In this document: positions 28,817 to 38,646 of the stretch, piece after piece
How positions within the stretch are numbered: position 1 is the stretch's first letter
How the letters are laid out: every line of letters starts with the position of its first letter
Source: Devosia sp.
Lineage (GTDB): Bacteria; Pseudomonadota; Alphaproteobacteria; Rhizobiales; Devosiaceae
Direction of reading: 5' to 3'
Assembly: GCF_024707125.1 (NCBI RefSeq)
Contig: NZ_JANQAH010000007.1
Location: 698,927-762,926, forward strand
Length of the DNA: 64,000 bases
Notes under the pieces: model-generated
The model's database searches: none
What the model was told of the DNA's origin: nothing
The model's input: the letters and a program-made list of their open reading frames with translations, nothing else
Made by a program: the position numbers and the translations under genes

Positions 28817-30367
28817 TTACTCGGCCGGCTTTTCGAGACGCGCGAAGACACCTTGCGGCACTGGCAGGTCAGTATTGGTTAGCAGACTGTTAGCATTGAG
28901 CGCAGCAGAGAGGGTCCGTTGGTCAGCGGGGACTGCCAACTGGTCGAGAAGGCGCGCTGCCGAGGCCGGAACGAAGGCGAGCATCGGGATGGCGATGCGG
29001 CGAACGGTGTCGGCGGTGACATAGAGGACGGTCGCCATGCGGGCGGGATCGGTCTTCTTCAGCGCCCAGGGTTCCTGGCCAGCGAAGTAGTTGTTGGCCG
29101 ACGACAGGGCAGCGATGAGGGCGCCTGTGGCTTCGTGGACCAGCTGCTCGTCCATGGCCTTTTGCGCCGCTTCGAGCGCTTCGGTGACTTCGGCGATGAT
29201 GGCGTTGTCGGCGTCGGTCAGGGCGCCGAGTTCGGGCACCTTGGCGTCGCAGTTCTTGTTGATCATCGAGAGCGAACGCTGGGCTAGATTGCCGAGGTTG
29301 TTGGCAAGGTCGGCGTTGACGCGGTTGACCAGTTTTTCGTTGGAATAGTCGCCATCGTTGCCGAAGGAGACTTCGCGCAGGAAGAAGTAGCGGACGGCGT
29401 CGGGACCGAAGGTTTCGACCAGCTCAAACGGGTCGATGACGTTACCGAGCGACTTGCTCATCTTCTGGCCGTCGACGGTGAGGAAGCCATGGGCGAAGAC
29501 GCGGTGCTGCACTTCGATGCCGGCGCTCATGAGGAAAGCGGGCCAGTAGACGGTGTGGAAGCGGATGATGTCCTTGCCGATGACATGGAGGTCAGCGGGC
29601 CAGAATTTCTTGAAGAGCTCGCTCTGCTCGTCGGGGTAGCCAACGCCGGTGATGTAGTTGGTCAGGGCGTCGACCCAGACATACATCACATGGCCTTCGG
29701 CGCCGGGAACAGGAATGCCCCAATCGAAGGTGGTGCGGGACACGGAAAGGTCCTGCAGGCCGCCCTTCACGAAGGAGATGATTTCGTTTCGACGCTCCTT
29801 GGGAGCGATGAAATCGGGATTGGCTTCGTAGAGTGCGAGCAGCTTTTCCTGATAGGCGGAAAGGCGGAAGAAATAGGTCGGTTCTTCGACCCATTCGACC
29901 TCGGCGCCCGAGGGGGCGAAGCGCTTGCCGTTCTTTTCGGTCAGTTCGCTCTCGTCGAAATAGGCCTCGTCGCGCACCGAGTACCAGCCCTTGTAGGTGG
30001 ACTGGAAAATGTCGCCGTTGTGGCTTGCTTCCATCTTCTTCCAGATGGCCTGCGAGGCAGCGTAGTGGCGCTCTTCGGTGGTGCGGATAAAATCGTCGTT
30101 GGAGAGGTTCAGCGCTTCGGCGAGTTTGCGGAACTCGGCCGAGTTGCGATCTGCCAGTTCGCGGACAGGAATGCCTTCCTTGGCCGCGGTCTGAACCATC
30201 TTGATCCCATGTTCGTCCGTACCGGTGAGGAAGTAAACTTCCCGGCCTTCGAGCCGCTTCCAGCGGGCGATGGCGTCGGTCGCGATCATCTCATAGGCGT
30301 GGCCGATATGCGGGGCGCCATTGGGATAGGAAATCGCGGTCGTGACGTAAAAGGGCTTTGCGGTCAT
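28817..30367 (-). CDS. metG: Methionyl-tRNA synthetase
   Basis: Class I aminoacyl-tRNA synthetase charging tRNA-Met. HIGH motif as [13 protein letters not shown] as KMSKSLGN. The length of 516 aa and absence of a C-terminal dimerisation domain match the short alphaproteobacterial form. Start [17 protein letters not shown] overlaps the holB stop (ATGA), which indicates translational coupling. Confidence 0.96.
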   Translation of the reverse strand: MTAKPFYVTTAISYPNGAPHIGHAYEMIATDAIARWKRLEGREVYFLTGTDEHGIKMVQTAAKEGIPVRELADRNSAEFRKLAEALNLSNDDFIRTTEERHYAASQAIWKKMEASHNGDIFQSTYKGWYSVRDEAYFDESELTEKNGKRFAPSGAEVEWVEEPTYFFRLSAYQEKLLALYEANPDFIAPKERRNEIISFVKGGLQDLSVSRTTFDWGIPVPGAEGHVMYVWVDALTNYITGVGYPDEQSELFKKFWPADLHVIGKDIIRFHTVYWPAFLMSAGIEVQHRVFAHGFLTVDGQKMSKSLGNVIDPFELVETFGPDAVRYFFLREVSFGNDGDYSNEKLVNRVNADLANNLGNLAQRSLSMINKNCDAKVPELGALTDADNAIIAEVTEALEAAQKAMDEQLVHEATGALIAALSSANNYFAGQEPWALKKTDPARMATVLYVTADTVRRIAIPMLAFVPASAARLLDQLAVPADQRTLSAALNANSLLTNTDLPVPQGVFARLEKPAE

Positions 30368-31389
30368 TGTGACTCTGTGGGGATGGCAGTCGTGTTTCGG
30401 TGCTTCCTTATGGCGTCGAACAGCACGGACAGCGTCTGCTTCATGTCGAGATTGACGCTGTCGGCTTCGCTCAGAAGCGCGTTTGCCTTGTCCCATAGGT
30501 CAGTTGCCGAGGCAAGCCGCAACCGCTCGCCGGGCTGCATTGCGGCATTGCGCGCCTCGTCGGAAAGCCAATCAAGAAGGATTTCGCGGGCGAAGGACAT
30601 GTCCGGTCCCTGAGGATCGGAACCTATGGCGTCGGCAAGGGCGATGGCCGTGCCGGCTGGCAGGTTTTGGGGCGCCTGCAACCAGGCAATGAGAGCGCCG
30701 ACGGGGGACTCCGGAGACAGTGCCAGGGTTTCGAAGGCGCGGCGCGGACGGCCACCGGCGAGGCCGAGGGCGCGTTGCAGGGTTTCGTCGTCGATGCCCG
30801 GCATGCTGGCCGTGACGATCTCGGCGACATCGCTATCGGCGAGCGGGCGCAGGGCCAGGTTGTGACAGCGCGACTTGATGGTCGGCAGCAATTGGCCTGG
30901 GCGATGCGAGATCAGGAGGAAGGTCGTGTCAGCGGGCGGCTCTTCGAGGGTCTTGAGGAGCGCGTTGGCGGCCGAGGGATTGCAATCGTCGATGGAGTCG
31001 AGAATGGCGATGCGGTGGCCGGCGCGACCGCGGGTGTGATGCAGCGCATCGCGGAGTTCGCGCACGTCTTCGACGCGGATGATGGTGTAAAAGCCCTTGG
31101 CGTCCTTGGGGCGGCGGCGGAGGACGAAGAGGTTTGGGTGCGAGAGCGCGGTGACCTGTTCCTGCACGCGCTCGGGGCTTTCGTCGCCGGTGGCGAGGAG
31201 AATGGCGGCGGCAAGTTCGAAGGCAAAGGTGGCCTTGCCGATGCCTTGGGGGCCGTGGAGCATTATGGCCCCCGGCAGGCGGCGCTCGTGGAGCTGGGCG
31301 AGGATTGCCGCGCGGGCGGCGTCATGGCCGATGGCGCCGTGCCGTTCTTCGGGCAGCGGCAGGCCGGCAAGCGCAGAGGGATCGGTCAC
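30364..31389 (-). CDS. holB: DNA polymerase III subunit delta prime
   Basis: Clamp-loader subunit of the replicative polymerase, 341 aa. AAA+ fold with P-loop GPQGIGKAT, the sensor region LLKTLEEPP and the SRC motif (TIKSRCHN). The start is GTG 31389, overlapping the tmk stop (GTGA); the end overlaps the metG start. The operon tmk-holB-metG-tatD is a common bacterial arrangement. Confidence 0.93.
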   Translation of the reverse strand: MTDPSALAGLPLPEERHGAIGHDAARAAILAQLHERRLPGAIMLHGPQGIGKATFAFELAAAILLATGDESPERVQEQVTALSHPNLFVLRRRPKDAKGFYTIIRVEDVRELRDALHHTRGRAGHRIAILDSIDDCNPSAANALLKTLEEPPADTTFLLISHRPGQLLPTIKSRCHNLALRPLADSDVAEIVTASMPGIDDETLQRALGLAGGRPRRAFETLALSPESPVGALIAWLQAPQNLPAGTAIALADAIGSDPQGPDMSFAREILLDWLSDEARNAAMQPGERLRLASATDLWDKANALLSEADSVNLDMKQTLSVLFDAIRKHRNTTAIPTESQ

Positions 31390-32072
31390 GCGGGGATACC
31401 GGTCTGGAGTTCCGGGAACCGCGACTGGACGGTGTTCCAGATTTCGCGCTCCAGGCTTTCTTCGGCCTGATTGGCGGAAAGGACCACACAGCGGTCGGTA
31501 TTGTTGCGGGCGATATCGAGGAAGCCGTCGCGCAGGCGCTTGTGCCAGTCGAGCTCTTCCTTTTCGAAGCGATCGCCGGTGAGGGCGAGGCCGTCTTCGA
31601 TGGCGCGCTCGGCAACGCGCTTGAAGGCGGTTTCCGGGTCCATGTCGAGGACGATGGTCAGATCGGGCGTGTGGCCATCGAGCGCGAGGTCTTCGAGGGC
31701 GTCGATCAGCTTGGAATCGACGCCGCCCGTCAGGCCCTGGTAAGCGCGGGTGGAATCGCAAAAGCGGTCGGAGATGACCCAGGTGCCCTTGGCGAGATTG
31801 GGGGCGATCAGTTGCGTAACGTGATCGTAGCGGGCGGCGGCAAAAAGCACGGCTTCGGCGCCTGAACCCCAGGCTTCGCTGCGGCCCTGCAGGATGAAGG
31901 AGCGGATGGCCTCTGCCTTGGGCGTGCCGCCGGGTTCGCGGGTGCGTACGGCGTCGACGGAGACACTGGCCAGATTGGCGAGCAGGCGTTTTACCTGGGT
32001 GGACTTGCCCACCCCTTCCCCACCTTCAAAGGTGATGAAGCGGGCCTGTCTGCGATTTGGCGCTTCGAGCAT
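31386..32072 (-). CDS. tmk: Thymidylate kinase
   Basis: Phosphorylates dTMP to dTDP, an essential step of dTTP synthesis. P-loop EGGEGVGKSTQ near residue 16, the DR(F/Y) motif ISDRFCDSTRAYQG and the lid region RAIEDGLALTGDRFE. Length 228 aa is normal. First gene of the translationally coupled set; a repeat-bearing 255-base gap separates it from dac. Confidence 0.95.
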   Translation of the reverse strand: MLEAPNRRQARFITFEGGEGVGKSTQVKRLLANLASVSVDAVRTREPGGTPKAEAIRSFILQGRSEAWGSGAEAVLFAAARYDHVTQLIAPNLAKGTWVISDRFCDSTRAYQGLTGGVDSKLIDALEDLALDGHTPDLTIVLDMDPETAFKRVAERAIEDGLALTGDRFEKEELDWHKRLRDGFLDIARNNTDRCVVLSANQAEESLEREIWNTVQSRFPELQTGIPA

Positions 32073-32170
32073 GGGTAGGCTGATTCCTTGGTCCGGTTTC
32101 TTTTAGGTCAACTCGGGAGGTGGGGAAAGGTTTTGGAGGGACATTGGGCCGGAGGCCTTGCCTCCCTGAG

Positions 32171-32282
32171 ATGGATTGCCGGGACAGGCCCGGCAATGAC
32201 GATGGGGCTTATGTTTGGCCCTGTCACTCCCACCGTGTCATTCCAGCGCGGAAACAGAGATTCCCGCTTTCGCGGGAATGAC
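32171..32282. repeat. Half family B repeat plus family A repeat
   Basis: A half element GATTGCCGGGACAGGCCCGG (about 32174-32193) followed by a family A pair (32236-32282) whose left arm is degenerate. Lies between tmk and dac. Confidence 0.8.
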
Positions 32283-32327
32283 GCCGTGGGTGGGGCGCGC
32301 TCCAACGGAGCAAATTTGCCCTTCGGC

Positions 32328-33475
32328 TCAAAGCCAGCCCAACGCGAGCTGTTTGAGCGCGTCGGTAGCCCTGCGCACGAGATCGCCTTGCGGCACATCT
32401 TCGGCGGCGTAGAGCGGCGCACTCTGTACGAGTTCGTCATTGCAGAAGACGCGCAGCTCGGCGACCTGCTGACCGGCCGAAACCGGGGGAGAAGCGGGCC
32501 GACATAGTGGACGCTGGCCGACAGGCAATCGCGGGAACCACGCGGCAGATAGAGGGCGATTTCGCCATTGCCGACGAGGCCGACGCTGGAGATGGCGCCG
32601 CCATAGACATCGGCATAGGTGACCACGGCACCGTCGGGATAGGCTTCGAAGCGCTCGAAGGCGCGGGAGCCCCAGGTGAGCAACTTGCGGCCCTCTTCGG
32701 CACGTTCGCGCATGGAGCCTAGGCCGTGGACGACGGCGACGAGGCGGCGATCGCCTTGGGCGGTGGAGATGACGGCCCCGTAGCCGGCAGCTTCGGTGTG
32801 GCCGGTTTTCAGGCCATCGACGCCGATGCCGACTTCGATCAGGGAATTGCGGTTGGCCTGCTTGATGCCGTTCCACTCCATCTCGGGCTCGGAGAAGTAG
32901 TGGTAGTATTCGGGGAATTCGCGGATCAGGTAGCTGCCGAGATCGGCCAGGTCGCGGGCGGTTGAATATTGGTCGGGGTCCGGCAGGCCGGTCGGGTTCA
33001 TGAAATGCGAGCCATCGAGGCCGATATTGCGGGCCAGCTCGTTCATCATGGCGGCGAAGCTGCCTTCGGTGCCGGCGATGCCTTCGGCGAGGATGATAGC
33101 GGCGTCGTTACCGGACTGGATGATGACAGATCGGACGAGATCTTCGACGCGGATTTTTGAATTCAGGTCAGCGAACATGGTGGAGCCGCCCGAGGAGGCG
33201 CCGCCGGTGCGCCAGGCGTGTTCGGAGACGAAAAACTCGTCGTTGAGATGCACGCGGCCGGAGCGGATTTCGTTGAAGACGACGGCCAGGGTCATGAGCT
33301 TGGCCATGCTGGCCGGCTCGAGCTGCGCGTCCGCATCCTTCTGGAAAATCACCGTGCCCGATTCATAGTCCATCAGCACCGCGAAGCGGGCATTGGTCTC
33401 GAAATTTGCCTGCGCCAGAGCGGGAAAGGCACTGGCGAAGGCGATGAGCAGGGCAAGAAGCAGTCTCACGGGCAA
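32328..33475 (-). CDS. D-alanyl-D-alanine carboxypeptidase, frameshifted
   Basis: Periplasmic penicillin-binding protein trimming peptidoglycan stem peptides (DacA/DacC/DacF type). Signal peptide with LLLALLIAFASAFPALAQ; catalytic motifs PASMAKLMT, SGNDAA and KTGHTEAAGY. The frame breaks at five G (32485-32489): with one base added, LLPPVSAGQQVAELRVFCND continues the C-terminal PBP5-like domain to the stop at 32328. Read as given, the protein would run into the repeats and stop at 32108. The missing base is probably a sequencing error. Corrected length about 382 aa. The rlpA stop lies 54 bases upstream. Confidence 0.9.
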
Positions 33476-33529
33476 TACCTTGCGTTTCGGCCGTCCTGGC
33501 CGGATTCGGCTCGGCGATCGACCCCTATT

Positions 33530-34570
33530 TTAATAGAGAATTATGTCGCCAAGTCCAAGTTCTCGCGCCAGTGCGAGAGCGTCCTCTTTTGTGGCGCCGG
33601 GCTTCAAATAGCTGAGAGTGAGGCGGGTCGCCGGGTGGCCATTGACCAGCACCTGCTCTTCATCGACCGCGCCGAGAATGGCGAAGCGTTCGGCGAGCGC
33701 GACGGCATTGGTCGGGTTGGAGAAGGTGCCGAGGCCGAGCTTGAAGGCGCGGCTATCGGCATCGACGCTCTTGGCCCAGGCCTGGAGGTCGGGCGTGCCG
33801 GCGGCCATCGAATTGACGGCGGCGAAAGCCGTGCCGATGCCGGCGTCGACTTCCTGAGGTGTCGAGTCGGCGTAGGAGAACAAGCCATTGAAGAAATTGG
33901 TGGTCATGCCCACGAGGCTGCGATTGCTCTCGGCCGATGCGACGCGGATGTTGCCGGTGTCGAAATCGTTCGGGCCGGAATAGCTGGCCATCAGGGTGCG
34001 GGTGTCGTCGCCTTCGAGCGGGGCGGCGCCGACATACTGGACCTGGACATTGGCCGAGCCGTTGTTGACGTAGCCAAGCATGGAGGCGGCCTGGTGCGAC
34101 AGGTCGATGACGCGGCCGGCGACGTAGGGGCCGCGGTCGTTCACACGGACGATCAGCGAGCGGCCATTGTCCTGATTGGTGACGCGAACATAGGACGGCA
34201 GCGGCAGGGTTGGGTGCGCGGCTGTGATGGCGTTGGCGGAGAAGATTTCGCCATTTGCCGTGCGGCGGCCGTGGAAATCGGAGCCGTACCAGGAGGCCGT
34301 GCCGGCGGCCTGATAATTCGGATCGTGCTGCGGCACATAGGTTTTTCCGCGCACGGTATAGGGCTGGCCGACCTGATAGCGGCCGCCACCGCGCGGCGGA
34401 TTGGGGTCATTGGTGACGCGCGGGGAGACGGCGACGCCATATTCCTTGGAGGTGAAGGCACCGCGCTTGACGGTGGCGCCGAGGCCTCCGCCGCCCATGC
34501 AGGCGGCAAGGGTCGGGGCGATTAGCGCGCACAGGGCGACTGTGCGGACGAGGTTGCGCCAAGTGGTCAC
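33530..34570 (-). CDS. rlpA: RlpA-like septal ring lipoprotein with SPOR domain
   Basis: Lipoprotein (lipobox TLAAC, Cys24) of 346 aa. The double-psi beta-barrel (about 85-185) contains GTASWYGSDFHGRRTANGE, RVNDRGPY and VIDLS, the RlpA lytic-transglycosylase signature. A C-terminal SPOR domain (about 265-340) should bind denuded septal glycan. It starts the minus-strand cell-wall pair rlpA-dac, a common alphaproteobacterial arrangement just upstream of tmk. A 23 bp palindrome lies about 100 bases upstream. Confidence 0.93.
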   Translation of the reverse strand: MTTWRNLVRTVALCALIAPTLAACMGGGGLGATVKRGAFTSKEYGVAVSPRVTNDPNPPRGGGRYQVGQPYTVRGKTYVPQHDPNYQAAGTASWYGSDFHGRRTANGEIFSANAITAAHPTLPLPSYVRVTNQDNGRSLIVRVNDRGPYVAGRVIDLSHQAASMLGYVNNGSANVQVQYVGAAPLEGDDTRTLMASYSGPNDFDTGNIRVASAESNRSLVGMTTNFFNGLFSYADSTPQEVDAGIGTAFAAVNSMAAGTPDLQAWAKSVDADSRAFKLGLGTFSNPTNAVALAERFAILGAVDEEQVLVNGHPATRLTLSYLKPGATKEDALALARELGLGDIILY

Positions 34571-34668
34571 GGTACTCTTTACTCAACACGCTTGGGTCAG
34601 GCGCGCGTTTTTACACAGCGCGCGTACAGTTCTTCGCAAAATGTCGTCAGGCTGGTTGAGGGGACGTT

Positions 34669-34691
34669 AATGCTGACAGACTGTTAGCATT
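34669..34691. promoter_or_regulatory. 23 bp operator-like palindrome upstream of rlpA
   Basis: Arms AATGCT-n-ACAG and CTGT-n-AGCATT around one central base; ten of eleven positions pair. It sits between divergent rlpA and a candidate RNA gene. The binding protein is unknown. Confidence 0.4.
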
Positions 34692-34751
34692 CGGCGCCGC
34701 ATTGCGTGGAATTGGGTAAACGAGCGGTAAAGAGGGTTTTCCGGGGCGAAT

Positions 34752-34780
34752 TTGACAAGGCGGGCAATATGGCCATGATG
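34752..34780 (+). promoter_or_regulatory. Candidate promoter of structured RNA
   Basis: Perfect -35 TTGACA at 34752-34757; 17 bases later ATGATG stands where a -10 would be, a poor match. Position agrees with the structured region downstream. Confidence 0.3.
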
Positions 34781-34787
34781 GGCGGCA

Positions 34788-34956
34788 TGAGCACGGATTT
34801 CATTTTCGTCCCCCAGACACGCGACGGTCATCGCCTGGCAGGCTGATTGCCTGGTGTTGCTACCTGCCTTTTAGGCAAGAGCGGCACCAGGAGGCTCTAA
34901 CCCAATCCTACATTTTTCATGCCTGACAAGCGCCCGCGGTTCGTGGGCGCGTTTTG
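34788..34956 (+). ncRNA. Candidate structured RNA ending in a terminator
   Basis: About 170 bases without coding signal. Nested pairing: CCTGGTG (34850-34856) with CACCAGG (34885-34891), enclosing GCT/AGC and TGCC/GGCA (34865-34868, 34874-34877). It ends with stem GCGCCC/GGGCGC (34930-34950) and GTTTT. The size and the long hairpin are reminiscent of 6S-like or regulatory RNAs, but I cannot assign a family. It could instead be the leader of the small ORF at 34981. Confidence 0.4.
34930..34956 (+). terminator. Terminator-like hairpin
   Basis: GCGCCC (34930-34935) pairs with GGGCGC (34945-34950) and GTTTT follows. An outer pairing GACAAGC/GCTTGTC surrounds it. Confidence 0.6.
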
Positions 34957-34980
34957 GCATGCTTGTCCGAGACAATTGCG

Positions 34981-35190
34981 ATGACCTTCAAGTATTCCGT
35001 GACCCTTCCCATCAGCGGCGGCAACAAGCTCAGCCGGTTTAAGGATTGGGCCGAGCAGCATGTGCCTGCCGTGCGCTACCGCCTGCCGCCGCAGACGCCG
35101 ATCAAGACCGAAACCATGACCATACGCATGGCTTCGCTCGAGGAGCGGCAGTTGCTGCTGCAGGCCTTTGCCCGATCCTCGCAGATGTGA
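34981..35190 (+). CDS. Small hypothetical protein
   Basis: Predicted 69-residue basic protein beginning MTFKYSVTLPISGGNK. No known domain is recognised. Coding character (third-position GC) is fair and the ORF follows the terminator-like hairpin by 25 bases, but the ribosome site is weak, so the gene call is tentative. An ATG at 34954 would place the start inside the hairpin. Confidence 0.4.
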   Translation: MTFKYSVTLPISGGNKLSRFKDWAEQHVPAVRYRLPPQTPIKTETMTIRMASLEERQLLLQAFARSSQM

Positions 35191-35366
35191 GGATGGGACA
35201 TGCCAGCACTCAGATTTTGCCGGTCTTGTGCCGGTCCTCGACCGCGGGCGGCGCAGCGCTGTCCGTGGTGTCACCGGGACTATGATGGTCCCAAGGCCCT
35301 GCCTGAACATCTCTTCGATGCGCCGGAGGGCAGAAGTGGTTTGCGGACGCAGAGGGAGGACGCGCG

Positions 35367-35780
35367 ATGACGACGCTTTCGCTGAAGGATTGGTCGCAAT
35401 CGCCCGACATCATGATCGGCGCGCGGGAGCATAGACGGCTGACCACCGCGGCGCTGATCGATGTGGAGCAGGATTCGGATCAGGTGGACTTCCTGCTCTA
35501 TGAACTCGATCGGGCGGTGATCGTGGAGGACACGATGCTGCCGGCTGACATTGTTCGGCTCGGCAGCGTGGTGCGCTTTCGCGTGGCTTCGGGCGAAGAG
35601 CGGACGATCAAGCTGGTATTGCCCGAACATGTCGCCGGGCGCGAGGCCTATCGCATGTCGGTGACATCGAAGCATGGGGCGGCGCTGTTGGGATTGCGGC
35701 CCGGGCAGATCATTGCCTGGGTCGATGCCGGCGGGGCCGCGCATAGCGTGGAGGTGTTGAAGGTGGCCAACGCGGGGTGA
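35367..35780 (+). CDS. rnk: Rnk / GreA-GreB C-terminal domain protein
   Basis: Protein of 137 aa resembling regulator of nucleoside diphosphate kinase. A short helical N-terminus (HRRLTTAALIDVEQ) replaces the Gre coiled coil. It is followed by the FKBP-like Gre C-terminal domain: VRLGSVVRFRVASGEERTIKLVLP, MSVTSKHGAALLGLRPGQ and IIAWVDAGG. Rnk binds RNA polymerase near the secondary channel in E. coli. GGAGGA precedes the ATG at a suitable distance. A second Gre-like gene lies at 38647. Confidence 0.82.
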   Translation: MTTLSLKDWSQSPDIMIGAREHRRLTTAALIDVEQDSDQVDFLLYELDRAVIVEDTMLPADIVRLGSVVRFRVASGEERTIKLVLPEHVAGREAYRMSVTSKHGAALLGLRPGQIIAWVDAGGAAHSVEVLKVANAG

Positions 35781-35862
35781 GTGGGGCTTGGGAAGCTGCG
35801 CCGCTTAGTCGGCGCGGCTTCCGGCCGGTTCACGCTTCTCAGAGGGAGGGGTGCGCTTCGCG

Positions 35863-36435
35863 TTAGGCTGGGAATGGGATGAGGGCGGTGTCGGCGCGGA
35901 GATAGAGTGGGTGTTTGGGGGAGCCGTCGGCATTGGTGCCGAAGCACCAGAGGTCGAGGTTGTCGGCGCGGAGGGTGTTCACGAGTTCGCGGCCGGCGGG
36001 GGCGAGGGCTTTGTTTAGTTTGCCGTGGCAGAGGACGATGCGCCCTGCCCCGTTTGCGGCTTTCCGGATGGCGGGGATGTTGGCGGGCGAGACGGCGACT
36101 ATGCCGGGCTGGATCAGCATTTTGGGATCGGTGGCGCGGTAGTCACCGACGTTGCATTTGACCATGGCCGAAAAACCTTCGCGGCGGGCAAAGGTCCATT
36201 CGCGGGCGCAGGTGGGGTCGTCGACGGTCGCATCGGCGGTCGAGGGATTCATGCCGATGAAGAGGATGTAGTTTTCCGGGAACGTGTCGCCCAGCCAGCG
36301 GCGCATGAGCTGGCGGTAGCGGCCGTCTTCGCTCATGACCGCATCGCCATGGACGCCGGCGCCAAGGCGCAGACGCACCTTGCCGCCGGGATCGTGGGCG
36401 GTGTCGTCGCCCAGGTCGAGAGAGGTCTGGCTCAT
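35863..36435 (-). CDS. DUF1643 domain-containing protein
   Basis: Protein of 190 aa with [43 protein letters not shown] and [11 protein letters not shown], the conserved blocks of DUF1643, a uracil-DNA-glycosylase-like fold of unknown role. Start ATG 36435 overlaps the folD stop (ATGA), so it is cotranscribed and coupled with folD. The link to one-carbon metabolism is positional only. Confidence 0.85.
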   Translation of the reverse strand: MSQTSLDLGDDTAHDPGGKVRLRLGAGVHGDAVMSEDGRYRQLMRRWLGDTFPENYILFIGMNPSTADATVDDPTCAREWTFARREGFSAMVKCNVGDYRATDPKMLIQPGIVAVSPANIPAIRKAANGAGRIVLCHGKLNKALAPAGRELVNTLRADNLDLWCFGTNADGSPKHPLYLRADTALIPFPA

Positions 36436-37334
36436 GCCGTGAGATCGCTCGGGGGCACGAGGCCGTTGATGAGCGAGGCAGTGGTGATGGTATTGGCCAG
36501 GAGGCAGGCGATGGTCATGGGGCCGACGCCGCCGGGAACCGGGGTGATGGCGCCAGCGACTTCCACCGCGGAGGCGAAGTCGACGTCGCCGACGAGCTTG
36601 GTCTTGCCCTCGCCCTTTTCGGGCGCGGGCACGCGGTTGATGCCGACATCGATGACCACCGCGCCGGGTTTCAGCCAATCGCCCTTGATCATTTCAGGAC
36701 GGCCGACGGCGGCGACGACGATATCGGCCTGACGGACGACGTCGGCGAGGTTCTGCGTCTTCGAATGGGCGACTGTGACGGTGCAGTTGTCGCGCAGGAG
36801 GAGCTGCATCATCGGTTTGCCGACGAGATTGGAGCGGCCGATGATGACGGCGTTCTTGCCTTCGAGCTTGCCGAGGTGATCGCGCAACAGCATCAGCGAG
36901 CCGAGCGGCGTGCAGGAGACCGGGCCCGGAAGGCCGATCTGGACCTTGCCGACATTGGCAGGCGTAAAACTGTCGACGTCCTTCATGGGGTCGATGGCTT
37001 CGATGACCTTGTTGGGGTCGATGTGCTTTGGAACCGGGAGCTGGACCAAAATGCCGTGAACAGCGGGGTCGGCATTGAGCTTGGCGACGAGGGCGAGCAG
37101 GTCGGCTTCCGAGACGTCGGCGGGCAGCTCGTGCTTGAAGGAATTCATCCCGACTTCGGCAGTCTGCTTGGCCTTGTTGGACACATAGACCTGGCTGGCC
37201 GGATCGGATCCGACGATCACGACAGCGAGGCCGGGGGTGATGCCGTGCTCGGTTTTGAGGCGCTGAACGTGGCCCGCGATACGACCGCGCAGATTCTCGG
37301 CAAAGAGTTTTCCGTCGATGATTTTTGCGGTCAT
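36432..37334 (-). CDS. folD: Bifunctional methylenetetrahydrofolate dehydrogenase / cyclohydrolase
   Basis: Interconverts 5,10-methylene-, methenyl- and 10-formyl-tetrahydrofolate with NADP. Signatures: [14 protein letters not shown] with the catalytic lysine, [12 protein letters not shown], and [10 protein letters not shown] plus PGGVGPMT in the NADP domain. Length 300 aa. The start [17 protein letters not shown] has GAGG upstream. Pair with the DUF1643 gene. Confidence 0.96.
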   Translation of the reverse strand: MTAKIIDGKLFAENLRGRIAGHVQRLKTEHGITPGLAVVIVGSDPASQVYVSNKAKQTAEVGMNSFKHELPADVSEADLLALVAKLNADPAVHGILVQLPVPKHIDPNKVIEAIDPMKDVDSFTPANVGKVQIGLPGPVSCTPLGSLMLLRDHLGKLEGKNAVIIGRSNLVGKPMMQLLLRDNCTVTVAHSKTQNLADVVRQADIVVAAVGRPEMIKGDWLKPGAVVIDVGINRVPAPEKGEGKTKLVGDVDFASAVEVAGAITPVPGGVGPMTIACLLANTITTASLINGLVPPSDLTA

Positions 37335-37409
37335 AGTGGCCTCGTTTTCTTGGGGATAGAGGCGCGGGAAGGTGCTCCCGCGTTTCGGCTTCGACATAAG
37401 GGATGCGTC

Positions 37410-38021
37410 ATGATCCGTCCATTGCTTTGCTTGCCTTTGGCGGCGCTTTTACTTGCGGCGACGCCTGCGGCCGCCCAGCCGGATGGGCTGGAGAAGCAGG
37501 CCAGGAAACTGCACGCGCTGGCGAGCGGGGGCTACTGCGAGCCGCTCGAAAATGCCCATGATGCGGAGAGCGCCTATCAGAGCTGGACGTTCAGCTACGA
37601 TCTCTATCCGGGCGCTGCTTCCGACCAGGAGGAAATCACCCTCATCCGCATCTGGTGCATGACGGGCGCCTATAACGAGGTGCATGCCTATTACACCTAC
37701 CGCAACTATGAGGGGCTGGCGACGCTCAGCTTCGCGGTGCCGGCCTATGAGACGACCTATGAGGACGACGAGCCCATTGAAGGTAGGCTCGAAGACCTGA
37801 CGGTGCTGGGGTTCAACGCCACGACCATTCTGACCAATTCCCAATATGACCCGAAGACGCGGACGATTTCGGACTATTCGCTCTGGCGCGGCATTGGCGA
37901 TGCCAGCTCCTCCGGAACCTGGAATTTCAATGACGGCGAATGGACGCTGCAGCGCTACGAGATCGACGCCAGCTATGATGGCGAGAGCAATCCGGAGACT
38001 GTGGTCGACTATACGGAGTAA
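37410..38021 (+). CDS. Exported DUF1176-like protein
   Basis: Protein of 203 aa with a signal peptide ([20 protein letters not shown]). The C-terminal half, [21 protein letters not shown] then [16 protein letters not shown], resembles DUF1176 periplasmic proteins. Function unknown. The ORF is open far upstream, but the signal peptide and the folD promoter region fix the start at ATG 37410. It diverges from folD by 75 bases and the next gene follows after 17 bases. Confidence 0.8.
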   Translation: MIRPLLCLPLAALLLAATPAAAQPDGLEKQARKLHALASGGYCEPLENAHDAESAYQSWTFSYDLYPGAASDQEEITLIRIWCMTGAYNEVHAYYTYRNYEGLATLSFAVPAYETTYEDDEPIEGRLEDLTVLGFNATTILTNSQYDPKTRTISDYSLWRGIGDASSSGTWNFNDGEWTLQRYEIDASYDGESNPETVVDYTE

Positions 38022-38038
38022 CGGGACGGAGGTCGGGA

Positions 38039-38467
38039 ATGGCGGAACAGAAGACGAAGCCCGGCAGCGGTGATGTGGCAGCGTTCATCGAGGGGATCGA
38101 GGACGCGGGCAAGCGGGCCGACGCGCAGGCGCTGATCGCACTGATGAGCGAGGTTTCGGGGGAGCTGCCAGTGCTGTGGGGCACGATGGTGGGTTTTGGG
38201 CAGTACCACTATCGCTACGAGACGGGGCACGAGGGCGACAGCTTTCTTGTCGGCTTTGCGCCGCGCAAGACGGAATTCAGCATCTATCTTATGGGGACGT
38301 ACTTTCCGGAGGTGGCGGAGAAGCGGGAGGCGCTGTTGGCGCGGCTTGGGAAGCACCGGATGGGCAAGGCTTGTCTTTATGTGAAGCGGCTAAGCGATGT
38401 GGATATGGGGGTGTTGAGGGAGCTGGCGGAGATTTCGGTGGGGGAGCTGCGGAAGGCTTATGGGTGA
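38039..38467 (+). CDS. DUF1801 domain-containing protein
   Basis: Protein of 142 aa with DVAAFIEGIEDAGKRADAQALIALM, LWGTMVGFGQYHYRYETGHEG and KTEFSIYLMG, the conserved pattern of DUF1801 (YdhG-like, SRPBCC-type alpha/beta fold). Function unknown. GGAGG lies seven bases before the ATG. Probably cotranscribed with the DUF1176-like gene. Followed by repeats. Confidence 0.82.
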   Translation: MAEQKTKPGSGDVAAFIEGIEDAGKRADAQALIALMSEVSGELPVLWGTMVGFGQYHYRYETGHEGDSFLVGFAPRKTEFSIYLMGTYFPEVAEKREALLARLGKHRMGKACLYVKRLSDVDMGVLRELAEISVGELRKAYG

Positions 38468-38500
38468 GAGCCCCGAGGACGCACGCTAGAGCTACTAGTG

Positions 38501-38630
38501 GTCGTCACCACCGGGCTTGTCCCGGTGGTCCATGCGGAGGCGAGATGGATTGCCGGGACAAGCCCGGCAATGACGACGGAGGAGAGAGTTTCAGCTCAGA
38601 AACAGGGGTTCCCGCTTTCGCGGGAATGAC
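38501..38630. repeat. Family B paired repeat plus half family A
   Basis: GTCACCACCGGGCTTGTCCC...GATGGATTGCCGGGACAAGC...CAATGACGAC (38501-38577), two different hairpins in tandem, then TTCCCGCTTTCGCGGGAATGAC (38609-38630). Lies between two convergent genes. Confidence 0.9.
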
Positions 38631-38646
38631 ACCGTGAACTGGGCCG

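Noticed and set aside
28877..28898. Palindrome-like TTAGCAGACTGTTAGCA resembling the rlpA upstream site
   Set aside because: Lies within the metG coding sequence; the arms do not pair well. Likely chance.
35191..35366. Short plus-strand frame between the small ORF and rnk-like gene
   Set aside because: Cys/Arg-rich composition, overlaps the rnk-like ribosome site and lacks a start with spacing.
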